64,000 bases of DNA, taken from assembly GCF_004959935.1 (NCBI RefSeq), contig NZ_SMYN01000003.1, positions 1 to 64,000 on the forward strand. Reading direction: 5' to 3'. Positions 11,226-19,629 of this stretch are shown here, in pieces. Made by a program: the position numbers and the translations under genes. Each line of letters opens with the position of its first letter. The stretch's first letter is position 1. Below the pieces are notes generated by a model, which saw nothing but the letters and a program-made list of their open reading frames with translations, had not been told where the DNA came from and made no database searches. Origin of the DNA: Falsirhodobacter xinxiangensis (GTDB lineage: Bacteria; Pseudomonadota; Alphaproteobacteria; Rhodobacterales; Rhodobacteraceae).

Positions 11226-11995
11226 GGTTTCTTGACCCGCGCCCAGATGCGCTTGTTGGTCAGGTAAAGCAGGACCGACAGCACCGACAGGAAGATCACC
11301 GCCGTCAGGCCCGCATGTTTGCGTGCCATCAGCTTCGGCTCCGCCGCCCACATCAGGAAGGCCGAGACGTCCATCGACATCTGGTCCACCGTCGCCTCCG
11401 TCCCGTCCTGATACGTGACCTGCCCGTCCGAAAGCGGTGGGGTCATCGCGATCAGACCGCCGGGGAAGGCGTGGTTCTCATAGAAGACCGAACCCGCCTG
11501 CTCCACTTCCTCGCCGGTATATCCGGTCAGGATGGCGTGGATGTATTCCGGCCCGCCGATCCCGTTCAGCAACTGGCTGATGCCGGTGCCATAGGGGCCG
11601 TGGAACGCGGCGCGCGCCTTGGCCATCAGGCTCAGGTCCGGGGCGTTCGGAAGGCTGGAATGCGGGAAGTGGTCGGTGGCCGCGCCGGGACGATCCTCGC
11701 CCGTTTCCGCATCCGTCACGGTGAACTGCGCGGCATAGGCGCGGACCTGATCCTCGGGCAGCGCGGGGCCGCCCTCGTCCGCCAGTGTGCGGATCGGCAC
11801 GAATTTCATGCCGTGGCAGGCCGAACACACCTCGGTATAGACCTGAAGCCCGCGCTGAAGCTGGTGTTCGTCGAACTTGCCGAACGGGCCTTCGAAGGAA
11901 AAGGCCACGTCCTCGATATGGGCCGCCTCGCCAGCGGCGTGGGCAGCAAGGGGCAGGACCGCGACGAGGGCGGCAAGAATGGTGCGTTTCATCAT
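11210..11995 (-). CDS. petC: Cytochrome c1 of the bc1 complex
   Basis: Cytochrome c1 accepts electrons from the Rieske centre and passes them to soluble or membrane cytochrome c. The 261-residue precursor has a cleavable signal (to about AHA at residue 20), the heme c motif CSACH (57-61), Met184 in GGLIAMTPP as distal ligand, and one C-terminal membrane anchor near residues 228-246. It is the last gene of petABC and its 3' end overlaps thiQ. Confidence 0.96.
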   Translation of the reverse strand: MMKRTILAALVAVLPLAAHAAGEAAHIEDVAFSFEGPFGKFDEHQLQRGLQVYTEVCSACHGMKFVPIRTLADEGGPALPEDQVRAYAAQFTVTDAETGEDRPGAATDHFPHSSLPNAPDLSLMAKARAAFHGPYGTGISQLLNGIGGPEYIHAILTGYTGEEVEQAGSVFYENHAFPGGLIAMTPPLSDGQVTYQDGTEATVDQMSMDVSAFLMWAAEPKLMARKHAGLTAVIFLSVLSVLLYLTNKRIWARVKKPHAPR

Positions 11996-12007
11996 CTTCC
12001 CGCTCCC

Positions 12008-13345
12008 TTATTCCGCAGCCACGGTCTTGGTGCCGCCGGTCTTGTCGTCGTGATGCGCTGCGAAGTCTTCCTCGATCGTGGCCGGGATCGGCAGCGGTTT
12101 CTCGATCACGCCCAGAAGCGGCAGGATGATGAGGAAATACGCGAACCAATAGGCGGCCGCGATCAGCGAGATCGTGGCATAGGGTTCTTCTGCCGGCATC
12201 GCGCCGCACCACATCAGCACGACGAAATCCAAGGCCAGCAGCGCGAACCACCATTTGAACATCGGACGATAGCGGCCCGAGCGCACCGAGGACGTGTCCA
12301 GCCACGGCACCAGCGCCATGACCGCAATCGCGCCGAACATCGCCAGCACGCCGAAGAACTTGGCGTCCACGATGCCGAAGGTCACGAACTGCACGATCTG
12401 CACGATCCAGACATCCGCCGTGAAGGCGCGCAGGATGGCGTAGAAGGGCAGGAAATACCATTCCGGAACGATATGCGCGGGCGTCGCCAGCGGGTTCGCC
12501 TCGATATAGTTGTCGGGGTGGCCAAGGTAGTTCGGCATGAAGCCGACGATGGCGAAGAACACCACGAGGATCACGGCCAGCGCCAGCAGGTCCTTCAGCA
12601 CGAAATAGGGCCAGAAGGGCACGGTGTCCTTGGCGGCTTCCTCTTTCGACGTGCGGCGCACCTCGACCCCGGTGGGGTTGTTGTTGCCGGTGCTGTGGAA
12701 GGCCCAGATATGCACCGCGACCAGCCCTGCGATCACGAAGGGCAGCAGGTAATGCAGCGAGAAGAAGCGGTTCAGCGTCGCGTTTTCCACCGCAGGCCCG
12801 CCCAGCAGCCATTCCTGCAAGGACGGCCCGATGCCCGGGATCGCCCCGAACAGGCCGGTGATCACCGTCGCACCCCAGAAGGACATCTGGCCCCAGGGCA
12901 GCACATAGCCCATGAACGCCGTCGCCATCATCGCAAGGTAGATCAGCATCCCGATGATCCACGTCACCTCGCGCGGGGCTTTATACGAGCCGTAATAGAG
13001 GCCGCGGAAAATGTGCATATAGACCGCAACGAAGAACAGCGACGCGCCGTTCGCATGCAGATAGCGGATCATGAACCCGCCATTCACATCGCGCATGATG
13101 TGTTCGACCGACGCGAAGGCCAGCGTGGTATGCGGCGTGTAATGCATGACCAGCACGATGCCGGTGATGATTTGCAGCGCCAGACAGAATGTCAGGATGA
13201 TGCCCCAGATCCACATCCAGTTCAGGTTCTTGGGCGTGGGGATCATGATCGTGTCATACAGCAGCCCGACGATCGGCAGGCGCTTGTGCAGCCACTTTTC
13301 CGGTGCGGATTTGGGCTCGTAATGATCGTGCGGAATTCCGGCCAT
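12008..13345 (-). CDS. petB: Cytochrome b of the bc1 complex
   Basis: Cytochrome b holds the two b hemes and the quinol oxidation and quinone reduction sites of complex III. The 445-residue protein has the expected eight membrane helices, paired histidines in helices B and D, and a PEWYFLP-type Qo motif ([12 protein letters not shown]). The start at 13345 ([13 protein letters not shown]) matches Rhodobacter and Paracoccus proteins and follows AGGGGGC; the longer open frame reads antisense-like sequence from petA. It starts one base after petA ends. Confidence 0.96.
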   Translation of the reverse strand: MAGIPHDHYEPKSAPEKWLHKRLPIVGLLYDTIMIPTPKNLNWMWIWGIILTFCLALQIITGIVLVMHYTPHTTLAFASVEHIMRDVNGGFMIRYLHANGASLFFVAVYMHIFRGLYYGSYKAPREVTWIIGMLIYLAMMATAFMGYVLPWGQMSFWGATVITGLFGAIPGIGPSLQEWLLGGPAVENATLNRFFSLHYLLPFVIAGLVAVHIWAFHSTGNNNPTGVEVRRTSKEEAAKDTVPFWPYFVLKDLLALAVILVVFFAIVGFMPNYLGHPDNYIEANPLATPAHIVPEWYFLPFYAILRAFTADVWIVQIVQFVTFGIVDAKFFGVLAMFGAIAVMALVPWLDTSSVRSGRYRPMFKWWFALLALDFVVLMWCGAMPAEEPYATISLIAAAYWFAYFLIILPLLGVIEKPLPIPATIEEDFAAHHDDKTGGTKTVAAE

Positions 13346-13346
13346 C

Positions 13347-13919
13347 TTACGCCCCCTGTCCCAGCTGGATCGTCGTCTCGTCGGTGAAGGCCGCGACCGG
13401 AACCGGAAGGTTCTTGGGCGCAGGCCCGCGGCGAATGCGCCCCGATGTGTCGTAATGCGATCCGTGACAGGGGCAGAACCACCCGCCGAAATCGCCCGCG
13501 CCATTGCCCAGCGGCACACAGCCCAGATGGGTGCAGACACCCATCATCACCAGCCACTCGCCCGCTTCGTCCAGCGAACGGTTTTCATCCGACGCATCCG
13601 CGCCCGATTGCGCGTTCGCATTTTCCGCAAGCTGGTCCGGCAGATCGCCCAGCGGCGTCGCGCGGGCGGCCTCGATCTCCTCGGGGGTGCGGCGGCGGAT
13701 GAAGACGGGTTTGCCCAGCCATTTCACCGTCAGCTGCGTGCCCACCTGAACGCCCGAGACATCGACGAAGATCGACGCAAGCGCGCGCGTATCGGCCGAC
13801 GGGTTCATCTGGTTGACCAGCGGCCACACGGCGGCACCCGCAGCGACCGCACCTGCACCGGCGGTTGCATAGTATAGAAAATCTCGGCGTGTGCCTGCGT
13901 GATCGTCGGCGTGGGACAC
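13347..13919 (-). CDS. petA: Rieske iron-sulfur subunit of the bc1 complex
   Basis: The Rieske protein carries electrons from quinol to cytochrome c1. It is 190 residues, with a twin-arginine at 11-12 (TRRDFLYY) before the single membrane anchor and the 2Fe-2S ligand boxes CTHLGC (129-134) and CPCH (149-152). The start is a GTG at 13919 (MSHADDHAG), chosen because AGGAGGAG precedes it and Paracoccus homologues begin identically; longer ATG frames would run through a strong hairpin. It is the first gene of the bc1 operon. Confidence 0.95.
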   Translation of the reverse strand: MSHADDHAGTRRDFLYYATAGAGAVAAGAAVWPLVNQMNPSADTRALASIFVDVSGVQVGTQLTVKWLGKPVFIRRRTPEEIEAARATPLGDLPDQLAENANAQSGADASDENRSLDEAGEWLVMMGVCTHLGCVPLGNGAGDFGGWFCPCHGSHYDTSGRIRRGPAPKNLPVPVAAFTDETTIQLGQGA

Positions 13920-13937
13920 GAAACCTCTCCTCCTGGC

Positions 13938-13959
13938 AAGGCCGCCTTTCGGCGGCCTT
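13938..13959 (-). promoter_or_regulatory. Stable hairpin with GAAA tetraloop in the petABC leader
   Basis: On the transcript this is AAGGCCGCC, loop GAAA, GGCGGCCTT: a perfect nine-pair stem capped by a GNRA tetraloop. It ends 18 bases before the GTG of petA, directly before the ribosome site, and no U-tract follows, so it is more likely a stabilising or translational element than a terminator. Confidence 0.5.
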
Positions 13960-14041
13960 CTCGCTTGCGGCGCGCCCCATCCTCCGGGCGATCCTGCCGC
14001 TTTTTCTAGACAACGGAATCGTGATCGTCCAGCAAACAAAA

Positions 14042-14061
14042 GCGGCGCATCGCTGCGCCGC
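14042..14061 (-). terminator. Intrinsic terminator of terC
   Basis: An eight-pair stem (GCGGCGCA and TGCGCCGC, TCGC loop) lies 30 bases after the terC stop and is followed on the minus strand by TTTTGTTT. Confidence 0.75.
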
Positions 14062-14090
14062 CCCTTGTCCGTGTCATGTCTGCCGCAGCG

Positions 14091-14825
14091 TCAGGCCTTC
14101 TTTCGGCGCGCATTCCGCGACAGCATGTTCAAAAGTTCGACCAGCGCCGAAAACGCCATCGCGGCATAGACATAGCCCTTGGGCACGTGGAACCCCATGC
14201 CTTCGGCGATCAGCGTCGTGCCGATCAGCATCAGGAAGGACAGCGCCAGCATCACGATGGTCGGGTTCTTTTCGATGAAGTTCGCCAGCGGGTTCGCGGC
14301 CAGCAGCATGACCGTCACCGCGACCACGACCGCGATCACCATGATCGGCACATGCGGGGTCATGCCAACGGCCGTGATGATGCTGTCGATGGAAAAGACG
14401 AGGTCCAGAAGCAGGATCTGAGCGATCACGCCGCCATAGCTGACGGTGGCCGCGCTTCCGACCATGTTGTCCTTGTGATCGACCGGGTCCATCGCGTGAT
14501 GGATCTCCTTCGTGGCTTTCCAGACAAGGAACAGCCCCCCCGCGATCAGGATGATGTCCTTCCACGAGAATTCGTTGCCAAGGATGGTGATGACGGGCTG
14601 GGTCAGCTGCACGATCCACGCCACCGTCGCCAGAAGGCCAAGGCGCATGATCAGCGCAAGGCCGATGCCGATCCGGCGCGCCCGTTCGCGCTGATGTTCG
14701 GGAAGCTTGTTGGTCAGGATCGAGATGAAGATCAGGTTGTCGATGCCCAGCACAACCTCCATCACGATCAGCGTGAGAAGGGCGACCCAGACCGTCGGGT
14801 CCTGGGCAAGTGCAAGAAGATCCAT
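14091..14825 (-). CDS. TerC family membrane protein
   Basis: TerC proteins are integral membrane proteins linked to metal export (manganese in several bacteria) or tellurite resistance; the substrate here is unknown. The 244-residue protein has about seven membrane helices and the two family motifs with buried acids, EVVLGIDN (Asp29) and DLVFSIDS near residue 145. GGAAAG precedes the ATG. It is a single-gene unit with its own terminator. The leader is too short for a yybP-ykoY manganese riboswitch. Confidence 0.88.
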   Translation of the reverse strand: MDLLALAQDPTVWVALLTLIVMEVVLGIDNLIFISILTNKLPEHQRERARRIGIGLALIMRLGLLATVAWIVQLTQPVITILGNEFSWKDIILIAGGLFLVWKATKEIHHAMDPVDHKDNMVGSAATVSYGGVIAQILLLDLVFSIDSIITAVGMTPHVPIMVIAVVVAVTVMLLAANPLANFIEKNPTIVMLALSFLMLIGTTLIAEGMGFHVPKGYVYAAMAFSALVELLNMLSRNARRKKA

Positions 14826-14914
14826 GGGTTCTTTCCAGATGTTGAGAACGCGGCTCTAGATAGAGCGGGACAGGTTGCACTGCGATGAAAGCACGCTGCG
14901 CCCGATTGTCGCAG

Positions 14915-15196
14915 CTACAACTTTCGGATGCGGACACGCGCCAGCATAGAGGCATCGACCTCCACCCCGCCGCCCTGCCAGGTCAGCCGGCGGCGGAACC
15001 GCGCCCCGGCATTAGTCTGCCCGTCGCGGTCCACGGGACGGTGCAGCGCCAGCCCGTCATCCAGATCGTCCAGCGCATCTTCGGCCCGCTGGTCGGTGCG
15101 GCCCCGATCCAGCCCGCGGCGGACAGCCCAGACCGCAAGGGCAAGCGCACCTGTGCGAAGCGCGATGGCAGCGACGGGGTGAAGCGGTGTCGGCAT
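14915..15196 (-). CDS. Hypothetical protein, 93 aa
   Basis: No family is recognised. The 93-residue product (MPTPLHPVAA start) has one short hydrophobic stretch near residues 8-25 that may be a membrane anchor, then a strongly charged Arg/Asp-rich region. The ATG at 15196 has AAAGGAG at good spacing, which supports it as a real gene; an in-frame codon 23 residues earlier has none. It lies between the envelope operon and terC on the same strand. Confidence 0.6.
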   Translation of the reverse strand: MPTPLHPVAAIALRTGALALAVWAVRRGLDRGRTDQRAEDALDDLDDGLALHRPVDRDGQTNAGARFRRRLTWQGGGVEVDASMLARVRIRKL

Positions 15197-15251
15197 GGCG
15201 AATGCTCCTTTGATGGAATCGTAGGAAATCGCCGCCCGCGTGTAAATCACC

Positions 15252-16169
15252 TTATCCGGCGGCACGGAACCCTTGCGGGCGGCGCAGCAGGAACACGCCC
15301 GGCAGCGCGGCCAGCAGGATCATCGCGCCAAAGGCCACGCTGGTCGCGATGGCCCCCTGTGCCCCGGCCCCCGCCAGCGGCAAAAGCAGCGCCGCCGCCC
15401 CTTCGCGAAAGCCCCAGCCCGCGACCGAAGCCGGGATCAGCATGGCGACGAGGATCAGCGGCACCAGCGCGGCCGCAGCCAGCGGCGACAGCGCGATGCC
15501 GATGGCCGCAGCGCAGAACGCAAAGCTGAGGATATTGCAGCCCGCGATGGCCAGCCCCAGCACCGATTGCAGCGGCCAGATGTCCACCACCCCCACGCGC
15601 ACATGATCGCGCATCTGGTGCAGGCGGCGTGGCGCGAACCGCAGCGCGAGCGGCAAGGCCAGCGCGATCCCGATGCCCAGAACGAAGGGCAGCATTCCCA
15701 GCCGCGCCGGAAGCAGCCCCTCCATCATCGCCAGCGGCAGCGCGACCAGCAGGATCGCCAGCATCCCAAGCTGCCCGCTGATCCGTTCGATGGCCACGGC
15801 CGCGCCCGACCGGGCCATGTCGTCGCCCCGCACCCGAACGGCCCGCGCGACGTCGCCCGCGACGCCGCCCGGCACGGTCTGGTTCAGGAACTGCGCCAGA
15901 TAGTATTCGCGCACCGCGATCCGCCCCGGAAGGTGCTGTCCAAGCCGCCCCGCCGTCAGTCGCCAGCGATAGGCGCAAAGCAACGTCTGCGCATGGCAGA
16001 CCGCCAGCGCCGCCAGCAGCCACTTCGGGTCGGCCCGGCGCAGTTGGGATGCGATCTCCTGCCCATCGGCAAAGACCCACAGAAGCCCAAGGATCGCCAG
16101 AGGCACGACGACGCGAAGGATGCGCCAAAGGGGGGCGCTGCTGTCAATCCGCACTGTTCTCTGCCTCAT
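15252..16169 (-). CDS. LPG-synthase-like (UPF0104 type) integral membrane protein
   Basis: The 305-residue protein resembles the membrane domain of lysylphosphatidylglycerol synthase (flippase-like, PF03706 type). It has about eight hydrophobic helices and the family features AYRWRLTAGRLG, FLNQTVPGGVAGDVAR and VAGWGFREGAAALL. Relatives move or modify lipid-linked groups. It is the last gene of a three-gene operon and overlaps the sulfatase-like gene. The start is either ATG at 16169 or the GTG at 16157; both lie in the upstream gene. The substrate is unknown. Confidence 0.75.
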   Translation of the reverse strand: MRQRTVRIDSSAPLWRILRVVVPLAILGLLWVFADGQEIASQLRRADPKWLLAALAVCHAQTLLCAYRWRLTAGRLGQHLPGRIAVREYYLAQFLNQTVPGGVAGDVARAVRVRGDDMARSGAAVAIERISGQLGMLAILLVALPLAMMEGLLPARLGMLPFVLGIGIALALPLALRFAPRRLHQMRDHVRVGVVDIWPLQSVLGLAIAGCNILSFAFCAAAIGIALSPLAAAALVPLILVAMLIPASVAGWGFREGAAALLLPLAGAGAQGAIATSVAFGAMILLAALPGVFLLRRPQGFRAAG

Positions 16170-17592
16170 CCGTGAAAGCGCCGAGGTATCTGTCACGAAA
16201 CGCCTCCATGGGCCATGGGGAAAGATCGAGGCACGGCACCAACCCGTCCGAAAACCCCCAGCCATCCAAGCGCCGGATCAGGTCCGGGGGGCCGATCACA
16301 TGCACCGGAACGTCGCGGCTGTCACCCCCCGCCACGAATGCGGCAGGCTGATGATCGCCCAGCACCACCAGAAGTGGCAGGTTTTCGCCCTGCCGTTCCG
16401 CAAATCCCATCACCACCCGCAAGGCATAGGAAAGCGAGTCGCGATACTGGTCGCGGATGGTTTCGGGGTCGCGCCAGACCTCCTCGGGGCTGCGGGCGTC
16501 CCAGCCCTTGCCGTCGAAGATGGCCCCGTCGCCGATCCGGTCCCAATCCTCGATGCCGATCACCGGAACCCATGGCGCATGCGAGGAGATCAGCGCCGCC
16601 CCTACGAACATGCCCTGCCCCGTCATCCGCCGCCCCAGCACCGACAGCGTGTATTGATCCGGCATCGTCACCCAGTTCAGCGGGCGGCCCGCATATCGCA
16701 TGTCCTTGGCGGCGAGTATCTCGGCAAAGCCCAGCATCCGCCCCTCGGGCCATGGCAGGGTGATGGCGGGCATGACGGCCAACGTGTGCAACCCCGCCTG
16801 ATCCGCCAGATGGAACAGCGTGCGGCGCGGGCTTTGCAGCAAGGCGCGATACCGCCCCTGATCGGCGATCCGCAGCCCGGAAAACAGCGTCGCATGGGCC
16901 AGCCAGCTTTGCCCGCCGATCACGGGCGAGGTCAGCCACCCCGACCGCATCGCATATCCCCGGGCCCGCAACCGCGGCTCTGCCTCGCGCAGGATGGCCT
17001 CGTGCCGGGCATAACGGGGGTTGTCGAAGCTGGCGCGGCCATAACTTTCGACGAACAGGATCGCCGCGTCATGCCCCCGCAGCGCCGACAGCACCTCTGG
17101 CGCGCCGTTGAACGGGTCGGTCTGCGCCGCAGCCTCGAAGATGCGCAGGTCGGCAAGGGTGCGCCCGACTGCCTCGGCCTTGCTCGAGACCAACCGCACC
17201 GCGGGCGCGTCCGGCGGCAGGACCAAAACGAGCGCCAGCAGGGGAAGCGCCATCCCCTGCCGAAGCGCCGCGTGCAGGCCCCAGACGATCAGCAGAACCG
17301 GCAGAACCGCCAAGGCCACGCGCAGATCCCCGACCGATGCCCGCGCCAAATCCCACCCCGATCGCAGCAGCGGCCAGTCGGCCACAAGATCGAAGGGACG
17401 CCCGAACGCCATCCCCATCCCGGCATCCGCGACGCGCACCGCCAGAATCGCCAGCAGACCAAGCCACAGCACGAGCCGCAGCGGACGCAGGCGCGACAGG
17501 ATCAGAAGGACCGGAAGCTCCACCGGAAAGACGGGCGGCCCCGGCAGGACAAGCACCGCCCAGATCAGCAGGGCCGCTGCCAGTGCCTTCAT
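16144..17592 (-). CDS. Sulfatase/phosphoethanolamine-transferase-like membrane protein
   Basis: The 482-residue protein has four or five N-terminal membrane helices and a periplasmic alkaline-phosphatase-superfamily domain like LtaS, MdoB and EptA, which transfer polar head groups from phospholipids to envelope polymers. Motifs seen are ILFVESYGRASF at the start of the catalytic domain, SPVIGGQSWLAH around the likely nucleophile, SSHAPWVP and VVLGDHQPAA near the C-terminus (metal ligands Asp/His). The start at 17592 overlaps the upstream gene by four bases (ATGA). Donor and acceptor are unknown. Confidence 0.78.
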   Translation of the reverse strand: MKALAAALLIWAVLVLPGPPVFPVELPVLLILSRLRPLRLVLWLGLLAILAVRVADAGMGMAFGRPFDLVADWPLLRSGWDLARASVGDLRVALAVLPVLLIVWGLHAALRQGMALPLLALVLVLPPDAPAVRLVSSKAEAVGRTLADLRIFEAAAQTDPFNGAPEVLSALRGHDAAILFVESYGRASFDNPRYARHEAILREAEPRLRARGYAMRSGWLTSPVIGGQSWLAHATLFSGLRIADQGRYRALLQSPRRTLFHLADQAGLHTLAVMPAITLPWPEGRMLGFAEILAAKDMRYAGRPLNWVTMPDQYTLSVLGRRMTGQGMFVGAALISSHAPWVPVIGIEDWDRIGDGAIFDGKGWDARSPEEVWRDPETIRDQYRDSLSYALRVVMGFAERQGENLPLLVVLGDHQPAAFVAGGDSRDVPVHVIGPPDLIRRLDGWGFSDGLVPCLDLSPWPMEAFRDRYLGAFTDEAENSAD

Positions 17593-18272
17593 GCCCGGCG
17601 CAGCAGCCACGATCCGTCGCGCCCGAAGGACCAGATCAGCAGAGCCCCGGCGATCGTGGCCACCGCCATAGCCGCACCCTCTGGCACCGCCGGACAGATC
17701 GCCGCGATCAGCGCCGCGATCTGGATCACGCAGACCGTTTTTCGCGCAAGGCTGTCCGGCAGTGTCGCGTTCAGACGCGGCACCACCAGCCCCGCCGCAA
17801 GCCAGACATAGCGCATGACCCCCAGCAGCAGCACCCAACCGCCAAGCCGCTCCGCCGCAAGGCAGGCCAGCACCAGTGCCAATGCCGAATCGACCTCCAT
17901 GTCGAACCGCGCCCCGAAACGAGAGATCAGCCCCGCCCGCCGCGCCGACCAGCCATCAACCCCGTCCGTCGCAAGGGCCGCGACGGCAATCCCGACCTCG
18001 GGCCAGCCGGGATCTTCGCCGATGCGCGATGCCAGCAGACAGGCAAGCGCCAGCCGCAGGAAGGTCAGAACGTTGCAAAGTCCGATGCGCGGATGGGGAT
18101 ACCGCCCCGCCCCGGCAACGACGACTCCGCCCGCAAAGATGAACACCGCCGCCGCCAGCGCCCCGTCCAGAAAAGCAAGCGCCGTCAGGAGCACCGCCCA
18201 CGTCGCCGCGAATCGCAGACGCGGCCCCGGATGGGCAAGGTCGAAGGCAAAGGCGGGATCGCGCAAGCTCAT
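17589..18272 (-). CDS. CDP-alcohol phosphatidyltransferase family protein
   Basis: These membrane enzymes join a CDP-linked alcohol to a second alcohol to make phospholipid head groups. The 227-residue protein has about six helices and the full active-site signature: DGVDGWSARR followed by GARFDMEVD, giving the four aspartates that bind metal. It is the first gene of an operon with a sulfatase-like transferase and an LPG-synthase-like protein, which suggests the three make and move one modified lipid or glycan. The reaction cannot be named from sequence. Confidence 0.82.
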   Translation of the reverse strand: MSLRDPAFAFDLAHPGPRLRFAATWAVLLTALAFLDGALAAAVFIFAGGVVVAGAGRYPHPRIGLCNVLTFLRLALACLLASRIGEDPGWPEVGIAVAALATDGVDGWSARRAGLISRFGARFDMEVDSALALVLACLAAERLGGWVLLLGVMRYVWLAAGLVVPRLNATLPDSLARKTVCVIQIAALIAAICPAVPEGAAMAVATIAGALLIWSFGRDGSWLLRRA

Positions 18273-18315
18273 GAATACGATCTGTCGCGGGCCGGAAAGG
18301 CGTCAAGCGCCAAAG

Positions 18316-18347
18316 AAAAAACCGCCGGTGTTACCCGGCGGTTTTTT
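18316..18347 (-). terminator. Intrinsic terminator of rpmJ
   Basis: AAAAAACCGCCGG and CCGGCGGTTTTTT form a perfect stem 22 bases after the rpmJ stop, ending in six T residues. Confidence 0.88.
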
Positions 18348-18368
18348 GAAATTCGATGTCGACCGGGC

Positions 18369-18494
18369 TCAGCCCTGACGCGCCTTGAAGCGCTTCTGCG
18401 TCTTGTTGATCACATAGACGCGGCCCTTGCGGCGCACGACCTGGCAGTCGCGGTGGCGCAGCTTGAGCGAGCGGAGCGAATTCGCAACCTTCAT
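18369..18494 (-). CDS. rpmJ: 50S ribosomal protein L36
   Basis: This is a 41-residue ribosomal protein of the large subunit. The translation reads [20 protein letters not shown] at the N-terminus and ends KRFKARQG, the typical alphaproteobacterial form. It has a single cysteine and lacks the CCHC zinc ligands of the 38-residue form, so it should not bind zinc. GGGAG lies before the ATG. It sits downstream of tRNA-Val and ends in a strong terminator. Confidence 0.95.
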   Translation of the reverse strand: MKVANSLRSLKLRHRDCQVVRRKGRVYVINKTQKRFKARQG

Positions 18495-18540
18495 CTCTCT
18501 TCTCCCATTCAGCGGCGCGCGTGCGCCTTGAAACAAACAT

Positions 18541-18558
18541 GCCCCCACGGATGGGGGC
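18541..18558 (-). terminator. Probable terminator after tRNA-Val
   Basis: GCCCCCA, loop CGGA, TGGGGGC form a seven-pair hairpin ten bases past the tRNA 3' end. Only a weak T-tract (ATGTTTGTTT) follows, so some transcription may continue into rpmJ. Confidence 0.55.
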
Positions 18559-18567
18559 GGCGTAAGA

Positions 18568-18642
18568 TGGTGGGCGGTACTGGGATCGAACCAGTGGCCA
18601 CTACGATGTCAACGTAGTGCTCTACCGCTGAGCTAACCGCCC
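18568..18642 (-). tRNA. tRNA-Val (anticodon GAC)
   Basis: The minus strand folds as a full cloverleaf: acceptor GGGCGGT with ACCGCCC, D-arm with AGCTCAGCGGTAGAGC, anticodon stem CTACG/CGTAG around loop TTGACAT (anticodon GAC, Val), and T-arm CTGGTTCGATCCCAG. The CCA end is encoded. The length is 75 bases including CCA. Confidence 0.96.
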
Positions 18643-18679
18643 ACTCTGCCGGCTGGGCCATCGCCCGTTCGGTGGCGTG

Positions 18680-18708
18680 TCTATAAATAGAGTCGCCGGG
18701 GTGTTCAA
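18680..18708 (-). promoter_or_regulatory. Sigma-70 promoter of tRNA-Val
   Basis: On the minus strand TTGAAC, a 17-base spacer and TATAGA match the housekeeping consensus closely. The predicted start is about 30 bases upstream of the mature tRNA. Confidence 0.65.
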
Positions 18709-18764
18709 GGGGTTTCGGCACGGGAAAAATCCGCGCTATATCGAATCCCGTGAAGGAGGCGCGC

Positions 18765-19628
18765 ATGAGCGGGACCGATGCCTATAACCTGCACCTGCCC
18801 GTCAGGTGCACGACGTCCGTGGTCTTCTCCTCTCCCCATAGCGGGCGGGACTATCCGCTGCCCTTCCTGGCTGCAACGGCCCTTGATGCATTGGCGATCC
18901 GCTCGTCCGAGGATGCCTTCGTGGACGAGCTTTTCGCCCCTGCACCGCTGCATGGCGCGGCGCTGATCGCGGCCCGCGCCCCCCGCGCCTATATCGATCT
19001 GAATCGTGCGTCGGATGAACTGGACCCGGCCTTGATCGAAGGGATCTCGCGCAGCCCGCACAATCCGCGCGTATCCTCGGGGCTGGGGGTGATTCCCCGC
19101 GTTGTCGCGAATGGCCGGCCCATCTATCGCGGCAAGATTTCCATCACCGAAGCCGAATCGCGCATCGCCCGCCACTGGATTCCCTATCACGGCGCGCTGC
19201 GCGAATTGCTGGAAAGCACCCGCACCGATTTTGGCGAGGCGGTTCTGATCGACTGCCATTCGATGCCGCGCGAGGCGATCGACTCGCATACCCGCAACGG
19301 CCAGCCCCGTCCGCAGGTCGTGCTGGGCGACCGTTTCGGCGCCGCCGCCGGGCGCGATGTGATGGACCGGGTGGAGGCCGCCTTCACCCGCACCGGATTG
19401 CGCGTCAGCCGCAACGCCCCCTTCGCCGGGGCCTATATCACGCAGGCCTATGGTCGCCCGTCGCGCAACCAGCATGCCATTCAGGTGGAAATCGACCGCT
19501 CGCTTTACATGGACGAAGCGCGAATCGAACGCAGCACCGATTTTGCCGATTTCGCGCGGCTGATGCAGGGCGTCATCGCGGACCTGTGCCAGATCGGGCA
19601 GGGCAGCCTGCCGCTGGCCGCGGAATAG
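18765..19628 (+). CDS. N-formylglutamate amidohydrolase family protein
   Basis: The 287-residue protein belongs to the HutG-like family that hydrolyses N-formylglutamate to glutamate and formate at the end of one histidine degradation route. Metal-binding residues are visible in FSSPHSGRDYP (His near residue 25) and LIDCHSMPRE. The ATG at 18765 is chosen because AAGGAGG lies seven bases before it. No other hut genes are in the window, so its physiological substrate is open. Its stop is one base from the convergent dinB stop. Confidence 0.82.
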   Translation: MSGTDAYNLHLPVRCTTSVVFSSPHSGRDYPLPFLAATALDALAIRSSEDAFVDELFAPAPLHGAALIAARAPRAYIDLNRASDELDPALIEGISRSPHNPRVSSGLGVIPRVVANGRPIYRGKISITEAESRIARHWIPYHGALRELLESTRTDFGEAVLIDCHSMPREAIDSHTRNGQPRPQVVLGDRFGAAAGRDVMDRVEAAFTRTGLRVSRNAPFAGAYITQAYGRPSRNQHAIQVEIDRSLYMDEARIERSTDFADFARLMQGVIADLCQIGQGSLPLAAE

Positions 19629-19629
19629 C

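Noticed and set aside
14826-14914. Manganese (yybP-ykoY) riboswitch before terC
   Set aside because: The leader is under 90 bases and the conserved core is absent.
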